Source of the DNA: Baylisascaris procyonis
Taxonomy: Eukaryota; Nematoda; Chromadorea; Rhabditida; Ascarididae
NCBI GenBank assembly: GCA_037389465.1
Contig: JAZARR010000092.1
Location: 20,803-84,802 of the forward strand
Length of the DNA stretch: 64,000 bases
Direction: 5' to 3'
In this document: piece by piece, positions 49,941 to 61,700 of the stretch
Numbering within the stretch: position 1 is the first letter of the stretch
How the letters are laid out: each line of letters starts with the position of its first letter
Notes under the pieces: generated by a model
Databases searched by the model: none
Told to the model about the DNA's origin: nothing
Seen by the model: the letters and a program-made list of their open reading frames with translations, nothing else
Position numbers and translations under genes: made by a program

Positions 49941-52641
49941 AAAATCATAGAAAATAAAGTCATCAAAATCGAAGCATATCTATATATTTGTGTCTCTAGA
50001 ACACACATTCGTTTTATGCTTACCCGAGACCCATATGAGAGTGGAAGCGGTTAGGGAGGAGGAATAAAGCGGACTCCATTCTTGCGAAAGAAGGGGCACG
50101 TAACACAATGGATTCTCACCCAGTCCTTGCAGTAACGGTTAGGGATTTGCTGTTGCATATTTTTCAAACCAAGTCCATCTTTCTATATTCTGAAGCAATT
50201 TTTTCATGCTTTTTATTTTTTAAATTGTTTTATATATCCCTATAGATAGATATATGAGGTTTCTGGAAAACTTCAACCGTTTGCATATTGACCACTCGAA
50301 TTCATCTTAGCATGAAAGATCGAAAATTTGGCGTTTTTTTGCTGCAAATATTTCATTTTCGGGAACCTGAAACAGTCGGTACATTAGGTAGGAAGGAAGA
50401 TTTGATCCAATGATGAGCATAATCTCTCGGCTGCACAACTGTATTTTATGGTCGTTGGACATTCATAGATCTTTTCAAGTGACACAACGGGAAGGACAAT
50501 GGGGGTAGCATTGGTTGTCGAGTACGCAAATTCGGATGTTGAGGCAATCATCATTGAGTATATCGAAGAATTACCGAAAGCGAATATGTGCAAAATGAAC
50601 GAATGATGGAGGAGTAGCTTTCAGACTGAATTTTATATTTCAGTGGTAAAACCACACGGTTGGTGTAATGGTTCTAGCCAAAAAAAAAACCTCATCAAAG
50701 TACATTTCCACACAAAGTGCTGAGGAATGGTTAATGCAAGTAGTGGTCGATCCCTCCCTTCATTAACAAAAACCAGGTCGTTATTCCTCCAAAGTCGATT
50801 TAAAAACAATGAAACGATGAACTGATCATCTCCCACTAATTGCATAGGAGGAATTTTAGGTTCCGATTGACTTATCGATACTCAACACATGCTACTCCGA
50901 TACCTGCCATATGTATTCAATGAGATGTCGGATAAAAGAGTGTATCTATATGGAAGGCCCTCCACCGTCCATCCGTGGCAATGAATGCCTTCGCCGTCCG
51001 ACCAGACAAAATTGTTGCCTCAATATCCATACCTCTCCCAGCAGATTATATCGAAGAAGACAGAAGGATGGGACCGCCCATCTTTCCGTCTTATAAAAAA
51101 GCGATTGACAGTAAAAAACTCGAACTCCATGGTATGAGCTTCGTGCTGCTAAATGGCATGGACGTTCAACAACGAAGCGAACGCGAAACATCGACAATGT
51201 GCGTTTTTTTGTTGTTTCACGCATTATTTCCTGTTCTTTGTTGGAAAGGTTCATTTGTGGCGCTCAAAGAATGGATCCCCATTGAATCACCGGAAAAAGA
51301 AAATTGATTAAACTTCTTGGAATTAGACTACCATATGCATTCAACGATTAAATAATAAGGAAGAATATAACAATCCCCACCCAGAAAGGTACGCTGTAAT
51401 TCTCTAGTTAGCTGCGAATTATCTTTGCACATTTCTTGTATTGAGGAAATCGATTTCTTGCAGCGTATGGCGCAGAGTTCGTTGTAGCATTGGTCGCAAA
51501 AAATGACCAAAACCTCAAATACTATCAATCATCTTCAACGAAACCCTGAAGGGAAATGAAGAAAGGAAACAGGATCAAACTCCATGAATTTAAAAATGTT
51601 CACTGACGAAAGAGGTTTTGACAGAGTTATCTTATTCCTGCTCCCCTTCCCGTCCACCCAAAATACTCCTTAAAAATTTGGTAAGTTCATCCTAAGAAAA
51701 AGGAGGATTTAAAGACTAGCGTTAGATGCAAACTCCCCGAATACCAATGGTTTGTGGAAAAATCCTTTTCAGCGTAATAAATATCATTGCAATACAACGC
51801 AACGATTGCATACTTAAGCTTAAAACCATCTCATTTGCAATTCAATTGCCGTGAAAAGTATGATCAAGAAAAGCGCATTTTACGCAATGCCCACTTTTAT
51901 TTGACTATTTCAACCTATTTCGAGAGTCATTAACATGGGGGTCGATGAAATATTAGTGAATCATAACTTTACAACGATCGCTGTCGTAGAAGAATGCCAA
52001 ATAAAATAAAACACTCGTGTTAGGAGATAGTGATCAACTATCATTGGAAAGTTTCATCAACCCTTGTCATCACTAATAAATCCTTTTCGGATGGTTGATT
52101 GATAGAGCACAACAAACGAGTGGAATAAAATTAAAAAAAAATATTTTCTCGCTTAATTTCAATTAACAAAGTAAAAGCGTTCAGTAAATAACGCTAATAT
52201 TATGCCTTATCATAGCTGTTTTCAACAAAAAAAACTGAATTACACTAATTAATCACAAATAGGTATTTCCGTTTAGAAAAGACCACACTTAAGGATGGAC
52301 TGAAGGGCGGTGAAGGAGACAGTTCATAAATCATAAGCAATTTATGATTTAAAAAAACACTTCTTTAGACAGCAAAATTATTTCGAAATTTCTAAAAAAG
52401 TTTAAAAATTCTTCCCTGCAGGATTTGAAGAAAAATCTAATTTCAAATCGAGAAAGAAACCTCACCTTTCTTTTCCCGGGAAATTCAATGCAATCATGTT
52501 GTTTGGCTACTAGGCAAATGATACACGATAAAGAAGCGAACATACAGAAAAAAGAATACAATATAGCGACATAAGCTTGCAAATGTGGCACAATGGAGAA
52601 GAAAAAATTAATATCGCTTGATGAGTGGCTTATACATCATC
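49941..52641. other. gene-poor AT-rich DNA
   Basis: Scattered open frames of 60-110 codons exist (for example 50975-51307) but overlap frames on the other strand, lack splice structure and show no recognised domain. Confidence 0.45.
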
Positions 52642-54055
52642 TTAAATGAGTCGATCACCACTAACAATACATTGTGCTCCACTCGATGGGATCCGACTAT
52701 CGGCGGCGACAACTCGTGCTTCGTTTACCGCCGTTGATCGGGTATTATTCGATGTTATCATCTGTAAATTTTAAAACATTTCAATGATAAATATTCTTTT
52801 AAAAGGATAAAGGAAGGCTAAAAAATTGAACTAGATAAAGGAAGGCTAAAAAATTGAACTAGAATCCATTTTGATGAAGTATCACTATATTAGAATCTCT
52901 TTTCGCAAAAACCGAAATGTACATAACACGCGGAGCTTAAATTAGTAAAACATTATAAGACACAACATTCCCTTTCGAAATAAATGAAGTTTAGATACAA
53001 GGGAATGATCTGCATCTCGAGCTAGTGTCAAACGCAAAGGTCACGTCGCACAACAGACGCTCATATAGTTAGGAACGATTGGCACTAAGTTAGCCATATT
53101 TGCATATCATTGAGAACATTATCCAGAGGCATTTTTAAGGAGCGTTTATTCCATGCAATCCCTTTTTCGAGAGCTTTAATTTGTGCTAGACCACATAGTT
53201 CAGTGAGGAACTCAATAATTCGGAGGCAATCCAGTCATTCTGAAGGATGCAATGTAATAAACACTGTAGTGGAGATGTTCGTGGCGCGAAGTTTGCAAAA
53301 TGTGCAACACCAATATAGACATTAAAACCTTCCCCTTCCCCTTCCATTAGTACCTCTCCTTGTCACCTTCATAAACCAACTCACTCGCCTTTTAGCCACA
53401 ATCGCATATTTTATGTCTCGTAGTTCCACCATTAGGTCAAAAGTATGAAGTTTTTGAACTGTATAAGAGACACCAGTGAGGACCTAATATTCCAAGATGA
53501 TGAAGTGTGGATTCCGTTGATGCGCGAACTATATTAAGACACAATCCGGAATCTCACATAAGATGGCTGCCAGCATCGGCTGTAAAGGTACGAAGGGATT
53601 TGCGGCTGTCAACATCGAAGAAACAATGCAAATGGCACAGAATAACGAATAAAATGAGTACGCTTACATACCTTGTTTCGTTCGAGCTCCCAGCGTCTTC
53701 TCTCGTCTGTGAATAGTCCGATTTGTTCGGTGAGCGTATCTCGTAATGTGGATATCTCACCACGAAGCTGCTCAACTTCGGCACGTAAATCCCGGTCCAC
53801 GTTCAACTCCTTAAACTTGAATCTTGAAATTTGCGTTTGCATTTCGATCTTTAGCCCTCTCAATATCTAGGCTCAGAACCTCTCCTGATACTTTTCTAAG
53901 TCCTGCGATATATTATATAAAATTTTCGCTAAAATGGCCGAAACCAAAAAAACTCCACCTAACAAATGATTGCTGAATTGTTGTGAGCTATAGAAAGCAT
54001 ACTATCACGTACGCATATCCTCAACCTCAAATTCCAAGCTCACAGGCACCTCGCG
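52642..54055 (-). pseudogene. 3' end of a coiled-coil protein gene with one frameshift
   Basis: Three exons can be joined on the minus strand: 54055-54013 (ends ATATGC before GTACGT), 53902-53672 (donor GTATGT) and 52761-52642 (acceptor TTTACAG, stop TAA). The middle exon is a clear heptad-rich coiled coil: SLDIERAKDRNANANFKIQ in one frame, then KELNVDRDLRAEVEQLRGE and LTEQIGLFTDERRRWELERN in the next. The frame change falls at GTTTAAGG (about 53812); with one T fewer the whole exon is open and the phases at both ends agree. It is therefore either a one-base assembly error in a short T run or a real disabling insertion. The last exon encodes 39 polar residues ending SGDRLI. Upstream exons were not found; a short frame at 54352-54480 (LADLTFRGESGFDLGDRLGR) may belong to it but no phase fits. 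Family not recognised. Confidence 0.45.
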
Positions 54056-54830
54056 CTAATTATTGTGGTTAGGCCGAAGGGTGGAGGGATGGCGAAGTAA
54101 CCAGGATACGACGGGGAAGGCTGTAAATGGACGCATCGAAATGAGTCTTCAGATGGCAAGAATATGAGTTTTTTCTGCCGGTTAAGGAGTTAAAGAAGAT
54201 AATGTTTATTGGGGAGAAGAGCAAAGCGGAAATATTGCCGGATAATTAAAAGGTATAAAACGGATTTGAAAAATACAACAAAAAAAACGAATCTCCAAAA
54301 AACAGAAGAAATTCGACAAAATTTTTTTGTATTGTGATAATTGGGATTTGTTTAGGTGTGTCCGCAAAGCGATTCATTATGAAAGCTACGCCCGAGGCGA
54401 TCACCTAAATCGAAACCAGATTCACCGCGAAATGTCAGATCGGCTAATGGCGCCAGGTATTCATTGTGTGAACGTTTTTGTCACACCGTGAAACCAATTT
54501 ACATCTCTCGGACTGAGTGAAGCAGCCGTTGATTTCTTCAAGATTATAGATGGAAACTAGACCTGAATATCACCCCTCTGACATCCTAAAATTGAGTATC
54601 AGCATATCAGTCTCTTGTTCATTGACGACTCACTTACCACACGGCATCAAAATGCAACATCGCCAAGCATCAAAAGAAATAAAAACGTCGCCAAACTACA
54701 GAAACTACACAGCATATATAAATCAGCAGAAACTACACAACACACACGCGCCTTCGGCTCTCGCTATACAATTTTCAGTGAGAACAGGGCGATGAGCCCC
54801 CTCTACGCACCAAAAGGTAGGTGCTGCTCC
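54056..54830. other. transition to subtelomeric repeats
   Basis: Apart from the uncertain frame at 54352-54480 on the minus strand, no gene is supported. Unique sequence ends at about 54835, where hexamer periodicity begins. Confidence 0.5.
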
Positions 54831-54834
54831 CCTG

Positions 54835-55740
54835 AGGCTCAGGCTTAGGCATGGTAGTTAGCCATAGGGTTAAGCTTAAGTTTGCGCTTAGGATTATACT
54901 TATGCCTAGGCTTAGGTTCCCGCTTAAGCCTGGGATTAGGCTTAGGCTTAGGCTTATTTTCAGGCTTAGCCCTGCGCTTTCCGCCTACGCATACTGTTAA
55001 ACTTAAGCTTCCGCTAACGCTTATACTTATGCCAAGGCCCAGGCTCACGCTCAGGCCCGCACCTAGGCCTAGCCTTAGGTTTGAGCCTAGGCTTAAGCTT
55101 AGAACCCGGGCTTGGCCTCATGCTTAAGCTTAAGCACACGTTAAGGCTTATGCTTAATCTTATGCCTACGCTTACTATAAAGCTTGGGCTTAGGCTTAGA
55201 ATTAGTCTTAACCTCGAGCTTAGGCTAGGGATTGGGCACACCTTTAGGCCTAGGCCTGGACTTAGATTCAGGCTTAGGCGTAGGCTTTCGACCCAGGCTA
55301 AGGCTTAAGATTAAGCTCACCCTCAGGCTTATGCTTATGCGTAGGCCTAGGCTCACGGTTAAGCCTGCGTTCAGGCCTAGGCATGGGCTTAAGCCAGGGC
55401 TTCGGCTTAGGCTTAGGCTTACGCTTGAGCTTATTTTCAGGCTTAGGGCTGGACTTTCGGCGTGGGCATATGATTAAGCTTAAGCTTACAGTCAGGCTCA
55501 TGCTCATGCGTAGGCCTAGGCTCACGGTTAAGCACGCGCTTAGGCCGAGGCATGGGGTCAAGTCAGCGCTTAGGCTAAGTCTTAGGCTTAGGCTTGAGCT
55601 TATTTTCAGGCTTAGGGCTGGGCTTTCGGCGTGGGCATATGATTAAGCTTAAGCTTACCGTCAGGCTCATGCTCATGCGTAGGCCTAGGCTCACATGCTA
55701 GGCCGCCTGCGCATAGGCCTAGGCATGAGCTTAAACCAGG
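54835..55740 (+). repeat. strongly diverged TTAGGC-derived zone
   Basis: About 900 bases keep a 6-base periodicity but with many substitutions (CTTAGG, CTTACG, CTCAGG, CCTAGG, TTAAGC). It is the inner edge of the terminal array and already holds the first two islands (starting at 55431 and 55600). Confidence 0.9.
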
Positions 55741-58700
55741 GCTTAGGCTTAGGCTTAGGCTTAGGCTTAAGCTTAGGCTTAGGCTTAGGCTTAGGCTTAG
55801 GCTTGAGCTTATTTTCAGGCTAGGGCTGGGCTTTCGGCGTGGGCATATGATTAAGCTTAAGCTTACCTTCAGGCTCATGCTCATGCGTAGGCCTAGGCTC
55901 ACGGTTATGCCGGCGCTTAGGCCTAGGCATGAGCTTAAACCAGGGCTTGGGCTTAGGCTTAGGCTTAGGCTTAGGCTTAGGCTTAGGCTTAGGCTTAGGC
56001 TTAGGCTTAGGCGTAGGCTTAGGCTTAGGCTTAGGCTTAGGCTTAGGCTTAGGCTTAGGCTTAGGCTTAGGCTTAGGCTTAGGCTTAGGCTCAGGCTTAG
56101 GCTCAGGCTTAGGCTTAGGCTTAGGCTTAGGCTTAGGCTTAGGCTTAGGCTTAGGCTTAAGCTTAGGCTTAGGCTTAGGCTTAGGCTTAGGCTTAAGCTT
56201 AGGCTTAGGCTTAGGCTTAGGCTTAAGCTTATTTTAGGCTTAGGCTGGGCTAGGCCTAGGCATAGGCTTAGGCTTAAGCTTAGGCTTAGGCTTAGGCTCA
56301 GGCTTAGGCTTAGGCTCAGGTTATGCCTGCGCTTAGGCCTAGGCATGAGCTAAACCAGGGCTTAGGCTTAGGCTTAGGCTTAGGCTTAGGCTTAGGCTTA
56401 GGCTTAGGCTCAGGCTTAGGCTTAGGCTTAGGCTTAAGCGTTAGGCTTAGGCTTAGGCTTAGGCTTAGGCTTAAGCTTAGGCTTAGGCTTAGGCTTAGGC
56501 TTAGGCTTAGGCTTAGGCTTAGGCTTAGGCTTAGGCTTATGCTTAAGCTTATTTTCAGGCTTAGGCTGGGCTTTGGCCTAGGCATAGGATCAAGCTTAAG
56601 CTTACCTTAGGCTTATGCTTATGCTTAGGCTTAGGCTTAGGCTTAGGCTTGCGCTTAGGCTTAGGCTTAGGCTTAAAGGCTTTGGGCTTGGGCTTAGGCT
56701 TAGGCTTAGGCTTAGGCTTAGGCTTAGGCTTAGGCTTAAGCTTAGGCTTAGGCTTAGGCTTAGGCTTAGGCTTAGGCTTAGGCTTAGGCTTAGGCTTAGG
56801 CTTAGGCTTAGGCTTAGGCTTAGGCTTAGGCTTAGGCTTAGGCTTAGGCTTAGGCTTAGGCTTAGGCTTAGGCTTAAGCTTATTTTCAGGCTTAGGGCTG
56901 GGCTTTCGGCCTAGGCATAGGATCAAGCTCAAGCTTACCTTCAGGCTCATGCTCATGCGTAGGCCTAGGCTCACGGTTATGCCCGCTTAGGCCTAGGCAT
57001 GAGCTTAAACCAGGGCTTGGGCTTAGGCTTAGGCTTAGGATTAGGCTTAGGCTTAGGCTTAGGCTTAGGCTTAGGCTTAGGCTTAAGCGTAGGCTTAGGC
57101 CTGGGCTTAGGCTTAGGCTTGGGCTTAGGCTTAGCTTGGGCTTAGGCTTAGGCTTAGGCTTAGGCTTAGGCTTAGGCTTAGGCTTAGGCTTAGGCTTAGG
57201 CTTAGGCTTAGGCTTAGGCTTAGGCTTAGGCTTAGGCTTAGGCTTAGGCTTAGGCTTAGGCTTAGGCTTAGGCTTAGGCTTGGCTTAGGCTTAGGCTTAG
57301 GCTTAGGCTTAGGCTTAGGCTTAAGCTTAGGCTTAGGCTTAGGCTTAGGCTTAGGCTTAGGCTTAGGCTTAGGCTTAGGCTTAGGCTTAGGCTTAGGCTT
57401 AGGCTTAGGCTTAGGCTTAGGCTTAAGCTTAGGCTTAGGCTTAGGCTTAGGCTTAGGCTTAGGCTTAAGCTTATTTTCAGGCTTAGGGCTGGGCTTTCGG
57501 CCTTGGCATAGGATCAAGCTTAAGCTTACCTTCAGGCTCATGCTCATGCGTAGGCCTAGGCTCACGGTTATGCCGCGCTTAGGCCGAGGCATGGGCTTAA
57601 GCCAGGCTTAGGCTTAGGCTTAGGCTTAGGCTTAAGCTTAGGCTTAGGCTTAGGCTTAAGCTTAGGCTTAGGCTTAGGCTTAGGCTTAGGCTTAGGCTTA
57701 GGCTTAGGCTTAGGCTTAGGCTTAGGCTTAGGCTTAGGCTTAGGCTTAGGCTTAGGCTTAGGCTTAGGCTTAGGCTTAGGCTTAGGCTTAGGCTTAGGCT
57801 TAGGCTTAGGCTTAGGCTTAGGCTTAGGCTTAGGCTTAGGCTTAGGCTTAGGCTTAGGCTTAGGCTTAGGCTTAGGCTTAGGCTTAGGCTTAGGCTGAGT
57901 TTCTCAGGCTTAGGCTTAGGCTTAGGCTTAGGCTTAGGCTTAGGCTTAGGCTTAGGCTTAGGCTTAGGCTTGCTTAGGCTTAGGCTTAGGCTTAGCTTAG
58001 GCTTAGGCTTAGGCTTAGGCTTAGGCTTAGGCTTAGGCTTGGGCTTAGGCTTAGGCTTAGGCTTAGGCTTAGGCTTAGGCTTAGGCTTAGGCTTAGGCTT
58101 AGGCTTAAGCTTAAGCTTAGGCTTAGGCTTAGGCTTAGGCTTAGGCTTAGGCTTAGGCTTAGGCTTAGGCTTAGGCTTAGGCTTAGGCTTAGGCTTAGGC
58201 TTAGGCTTAGGCTTAGGCTTAGGCTTAGGCTTAGGCTTAGGCTTAGGCTTAGGCTTAGGCTTAGGCTTAGGCTTAGGCTTAGGCTTAGGCTTAGGCTTGG
58301 CTTAGGCTTAGGCTTAGGCTTAAGCTTAGGCTTAGGCTTAGGCTTAGGCTTAGGCTTAGGCTTAGGCTTAGGCTTAGGCTTAGGCTTAGGCTTAGGCTTA
58401 GGCTTAGGCTTAGGCTTAGGCTTAAGCTTAGGCTTAGGCTTAGGCTTAGGCTTAGGCTTAGGCTTAGGCTTAGGCTTAGGCTTAAGCTTATTTTCAGGCT
58501 TAGGGCTGGGCTTTGGCTTGGCATAGGATCAAGCTTAAGCTTACCTTCAGGCTCATGCTCAGGCGTAGGCCTAGGCTCACGGTTAAGCCGCGCTTAGGCC
58601 TAGGCATGGGCTTAAGTCAGGGCTTAGGGGCTTAGCTTTTAGGCTTAGGCTTGCCAGGCTTAGGCTTAGGCTTAGGCTTAGGCTTAGGCTTAGGCTTAGG

Positions 58701-61700
58701 CTTAGGCTTAGGCTTAGGCTTAGGCTTATGCTTAGGCTTAGGCTTAGGCTTAGGCTAAGCTTAGGCTTAGGCTTAGGCTTAGGCCTTAGGCTTAGGCTTA
58801 GGCTTAGGCTTAAGCTTAGGCTTAGGCTTAGGCTTAGGCTTAGGCTTAGGCTTAGGCTTAGGCTTAGGCTTAGGCTTAGGCTTAGCCTTAGGCTTAGGCT
58901 TAGGCTTAGGCTTAGGCTTAGGCTTAGGCTTAGGCTTAGGCTTAGGCTTAGGCTTAGGCTTAGGCTTAGGCTTAGGCTTAGGCTTAGGCTTAGGCTTAGG
59001 CTTAGGCTTAGGCTTAGGCTTAGGCTTAGGCTTAGGCTGAGCTTATTTTCAGGCTTAGGGCTGGGCTTGGCCTAGGCATAGGATTAAGCTTAAGCTTACC
59101 TTCAGGCTCATGCTTTGCGTAGGCCTAGGCTCACGGTTATGCCGGCGCTTAGGCCTAGGCATGAGCTTAAACCAGGGCTTGGGCTTAGGCTTAGGCTTAG
59201 GCTTAAGCTTAGGCTTAGGCTTAGGCTTAGGCTTAGGCTTAGGCTTAGGCTTAGGCTTAGGCTTAGGCTTAGGCTTAGGCTTAGGCTTAGGCTTAGGCTT
59301 AGGCTTAGGCTTAGGCTTAGGCTTAGGCTTAGGCTTAGGCTTAGGCTTAGGCTTAGGCTTAGGCTTAGGCTTAGGCTTAGGCTTAGCCTTAGGTTTAAGC
59401 ATAGGCTTAGGCTTAGGCTTAGACTTAGGCTTAAGCTTAGGCTTAGGCTTAGGCTTAGGCTAAAGCTTATTTTCAGGCTTAGGGCTGGGCTTTCGGCCTA
59501 GGCATAGGATCAAGCTTAAGCTTACCTTCAGGCTCATGCTCATGCGTAGGCCTAGGCTCACGGTTATGCCCGCGCTTAGGCCTAGGCATGAGCTTAAACC
59601 AGGGCTTGGGCTTAGGCCTAGGCTTAGGCTTAAGCTTAGGCTTAGGCTTAGGCTCAAGCTTAGGCTTAGGCTTAGGCTTAGGCTTAGGCTTAGGCTTAGG
59701 CTTAGGCTTAGGCTTAAGCTTAGGCTTAGGCTTAGGCTTAGGCTTAGGCTTAGGCTTAGGCTTAGGCTTAGGCTTAGGCTTAGGCTTAAGCTTATTTTCA
59801 GGCTTAGGGCTGGGCTTTCGGCCTAGGCATAGGATCAAGCTTAAGCTTACCTTCAGGCTCATGCTCATGCGTAGGCTAGGCTACGGCTTATGCCCGCGCT
59901 TAGGCCTAGGCATGAGCTTAAACCAGGGCTTGGGCTTAGGCTTAGGCTTAGGCTTAAGCTTAGGCTTAGGCTTAGGCTTAAGCTTAGGCTTAGGCTTAGG
60001 CTTAGGCTTAGGCTTAGGCTTAGGCTTAGGCTTAGGCTTAGGCTTAGGCTTAGGCTTAGGCTTAGGCTTAGGCTTAGGCTTAGGCTTAGGCTTAGGCTTA
60101 GGCTTAAGCTTAGGCTTAGGCTTAGGCTTAGGCTTAAGCTTATTTTCAGGCTTAGGGCTGGGCTTTCCGCCTAGGCATAGGATCAAGCTTAAGCTTACCT
60201 TCAGGCTCATGCTCATGCGTAGGCCTAGGCTCACGGTTATGCCCGCGCTTAGGCCTAGGCATGAGCTTAAACCAGGGCTTGGGCTTAGGCTTAGGCTTAG
60301 GCTTAAGCCTAGGCTTAGGCTTAGGCTTAGGCTTAGGCTTAGGCTTAAGCGTAGGCTTGGGCTTGGGCTTAGGCTTAGGTTTAAGCTTAGGCTTAGGCTT
60401 AGGCTTAGGCTTAGGCTTAGGCTTAGGCTTAGGCTTAGGCTTAGGCTTAGGCTTAGGCTTAGGCTTAAGCTTAGGCTTAGGCTTAGGCTTAGGCTTAGGC
60501 TTAGGCTTAGGCTTAGGCTTAGGCTTAGGCTTAGGCTTAGGCTTGAGCTTATTTTCAGGCTTAGGCTTAGGCTTAGGCTTAGGCTTAGGCTTAGGCTTAG
60601 GCTTAGGCTTAGGCTTAGGCTTAGGCTTAGGCTTAGGCTTAGGCTTAGGCTTAGGCTTAGGCTTAGGCTTAGGGCTTAGGCTTAGGCTTAGGCTTAGGCT
60701 TAGGCTTAGGCTTAAGCCAGGCTTAGGGCTGGGCTTTCGGCCTTGGCATAGGATCAAGCTTAAGCTTACCTTCAGGCTCATGCTCATGCGTAGGCCTAGG
60801 CTCACGGTTATGCCCGCGCTTAGGCCTAGGCATGAGCTTAAACCAGGGCTTGGGCTTAGGCTTAGGCTTAGGCTTAAGCTTAGGCTTAGGCTTAGGCTTA
60901 AGCTTAGGCTTAGGCTTAGGCTTAAGCGTAGGCTTAGGCTTAGGCTTAGGGCTTAGGCTTAGGCTTAGGCTTAGGCTTAGGTTCAGGCTTAGGCTTAGGC
61001 TTAGGCTTAGGCTTAGGCTTAGGCTTAGGCTTAGGCTTAGGCTTAGGCTTAGGCTTAGGCTTAAGCTTAGGCTTAGGCTTAGGCTTAGGCTTAAGCTTAG
61101 GCTTAGGCTTAGGCTTAGGCTTAGGCTTAGGCTTAGGCTTAAGCTTAAGCTTAGGCTTAGGCTTAGGCTTAGGCTTAGGCTTAGGCTTAGGCTTAGGCTT
61201 AGGCTTAGGCTTGGGCTTAGGCTTAGGCTTAGGCTTAAGCTTAGGCTTAGGCTTAGGCTTAGGCTTAGGCTTAGGCTTAGGCTTAGGCTTAGGCTTAGGC
61301 TTAGGCTTAGGCTTAGGCTTAGGCTTAGGCTTAGGCTTAGGCTTAGGCTTAAGCTTAAGCTTAGGCTTAGGCTTAGGCTTACGCTTAAGCTTAGGCTTAG
61401 GCTTAGGCTTAAGCTTAGGCTTAGGCTTAGGCTTAGGCTTGGGCTTAGGCTTAGGCTTAGGCTTAGGCTTAGGCTTAGGCTTAGGCTTAGGCTTAGGCTT
61501 AAGCTTAAGCTTAAGCTTAGGCTTAGGCTTAGGCTTACGCTTATTTTCAGGCTTAGGGCTGGGCTTAAGCTTAGGCTTAGGCTTAGGTTTAAGCTTAGGC
61601 TTAGGCTTAGGCTTAGGCTTAGGCTTAGGCTTAGGCTTAGGCTTAGGCTTAGGCTTAGGCTTAGGCTTAGGCTTAGGCTTAGGCTTAGGCTTAGGCTTAG

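Noticed and set aside
50975..51307. 110-codon frame, considered as a transposase remnant
   Set aside because: I could not find a catalytic motif, terminal inverted repeats or a consistent frame. A frame of similar length runs on the opposite strand.
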